From: Brumimicrobium mesophilum
Lineage (GTDB): Bacteria > Bacteroidota > Bacteroidia > Flavobacteriales_D > Crocinitomicaceae
Assembly (NCBI RefSeq): GCF_003025005.1
Contig: NZ_PVSS01000002.1
Location: forward strand, 266,091-330,090
Length of the DNA: 64,000 nt
Direction of reading: 5' to 3'
The translations under genes and the position numbers were made by a program. This document shows positions 63,019 through 64,000 of this stretch, piece by piece (the first letter of the stretch is position 1; each line of letters starts with the position of its first letter). The notes beneath the pieces are model-generated. The model was not told the DNA's origin and did not search any database. It worked only from the letters and a program-made list of their open reading frames with translations.

Positions 63019-64000
63019 TCAATTATGTAAGATGGTTCCCGCATAAATAGGACGCTCATTCATCTCTGGATTGAAAATTTGAACCTTCCAAATAAATGAC
63101 TTGTTACTCGATGTCATTTTCCCAGTTCTTTGATCTTTCCCATCCCAAGCTTCGTCAGCATCAGTTGAAGTAAATACTACACCATTATCAATAGGATCAA
63201 CTATTGTCAATTGGAAACGAACATCTCTCTCTGTTAAAGAATAAGGCATAAATGCTCTGTTTCTTACATCTGAACCATTTGGTTTGAATGCATCTACAGC
63301 CATTAAATTATACTTATCTCTAATTCGTACTATTTTTGAAGTTTCAGATGAGCATCCATTTGCATCTGTAACTTGCAATGAAATCTGGTATTCACCTTTA
63401 TCGAAAAAGTTATGTTTCACAATTGCTCCTTCTCTTTGAATATCACCATCAAAATCCCAAGAATAGTTAGCGAAATCTTCATAAGATTCGGCAATTACCA
63501 CAGGCAAACCACCTTCAAAAATATTAGCTTCTAAATTGAAATCTGGAGAAAATGCCTCATGCACCTTTATATACTTCGTTTCAATTAGTTCACCTTCTTT
63601 GTTTACAAAGTTGATGGAAATAGACTCTTTAACAGTTAATTCAAATGAATTACCACCATTCAACTCAATCCATTCACCATTCCACTGGAAACGAACTTTA
63701 TCATTTTTAAATGAATTCGTGATTTCGACAGTTTCTCCGTAACAGACAATCGCATTAGAGATATGTCCTGCCACATATTGAGTTTTCTTCGTCAATTTTT
63801 CCACTGGAACTATAGGGGGCGTAGGCTGCTCTTCTTTCTTAGGTTCAACTTTTGGTGCATTTTTTTCATTAATTGAAACTTTTTCTTTCTTAGGCTCTAC
63901 CTTTATTTGCTCATTAACAACAGGAAGAACTTCTTTTTTCGTTACAATTAAATCTTCAACAACTCCTTCTAAATTATCAGTTGAAACACCTTCTTCTTTA
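63019..64000 (-). CDS. PKD-domain protein with CHU_C-like C-terminus, 5' end outside the window
   Basis: The frame is open to the right edge, so the gene starts beyond 64000 and the GTG at 63804 is internal. The visible N-terminal part is a charged, Pro-rich linker (VEPKKEKVSINEKN, PKKEEQPTPPIVPVEK). Then come Ig/PKD-like domains: HISNAIVCYGETVEITNSFK, and YSWDFDGDIQREGAIVKHNF with GEYQISLQVTDANGCSSET. The end (VDAFKPNGSDVRNRAF, TSTDADEAWDGKDQRTGKM, SFIWKVQIFN) resembles the T9SS type B domain but has FKPNGSD in place of FSPNGDG. The linker suggests a membrane-bound N-terminus. Role unknown; surface or envelope location is inferred. Confidence 0.8.
   Translation of the reverse strand, partial: KEEGVSTDNLEGVVEDLIVTKKEVLPVVNEQIKVEPKKEKVSINEKNAPKVEPKKEEQPTPPIVPVEKLTKKTQYVAGHISNAIVCYGETVEITNSFKNDKVRFQWNGEWIELNGGNSFELTVKESISINFVNKEGELIETKYIKVHEAFSPDFNLEANIFEGGLPVVIAESYEDFANYSWDFDGDIQREGAIVKHNFFDKGEYQISLQVTDANGCSSETSKIVRIRDKYNLMAVDAFKPNGSDVRNRAFMPYSLTERDVRFQLTIVDPIDNGVVFTSTDADEAWDGKDQRTGKMTSSNKSFIWKVQIFNPEMNERPIYAGTILHN

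Overview
The window looks like chromosomal DNA of a marine or aquatic Bacteroidota, most likely Flavobacteriales and possibly close to Crocinitomicaceae/Fluviicola (family-level placement is inference). Evidence: AT-rich DNA; no obvious Shine-Dalgarno sequences; promoters of the Bacteroidota type TTG-N19-TAnnTTTG; several TTG start codons; type IX secretion (T9SS) cargo with type A and type B C-terminal domains; two PorP/SprF-like proteins; a bamD-rpoZ-coaBC-DUF4835-recN operon; and a cbb3 oxidase locus with a fused ccoNO gene. No phage, IS element, CRISPR array or plasmid backbone was seen.

Layout. 0-2.2 kb: end of an RND efflux pump and a SulP transporter. 2.2-3.3 kb: gene-poor stretch with small minus-strand coding-like remnants and a terminator. 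3.3-6.4 kb: large TPR hybrid sensor kinase/AraC regulator. 6.8-10.5 kb: VWD-domain secreted protein, PEP carboxykinase, DUF423 protein. 10.5-15.6 kb: the bamD to recN operon. 15.9-17.9 kb: secreted endonuclease I, DUF1328 miniprotein, FKBP isomerase. 18.1-24.7 kb: cbb3 oxidase operon ccoS-ccoNO-ccoQ-ccoP-ccoG-ccoH-TauE/SafE. 25-32.9 kb: DUF1573 lipoprotein, S41 protease, NlpC/P60 hydrolase, membrane protein, YfhO, MiaE. 33.3-38.2 kb: T9SS type B cargo with its PorP partner, AcpH-like protein, MltF-like transglycosylase. 38.5-45.8 kb: DUF2911, DUF748-like protein, M1 peptidase with a T9SS tail, AGCS symporter with a periplasmic extension. 46.0-46.5 kb: two tandem tRNA-Asp genes in 257-bp repeats. 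46.6-49.8 kb: DUF4834, carB. 50.0-53.4 kb: alpha/beta hydrolase and three tandem lipoprotein-like membrane proteins sharing an N-terminal motif. 53.5-58 kb: tilS, pabB, secreted hydrolase, lone PorP. 58.0-58.2 kb: RhuM remnant. 58.35-60.9 kb: pnp, rpsO. 61.3-64 kb: T9SS-targeted esterase and the 3' part of a PKD/CHU_C-like protein.

Most genes are housekeeping or cell-envelope genes. The least explained parts are the KRKH-GWHF lipoprotein triplet (one member interrupted by an in-frame TAG), the fusions in the AGCS symporter and CcoP, and the decayed stretches near 2.5 kb and 58.1 kb.
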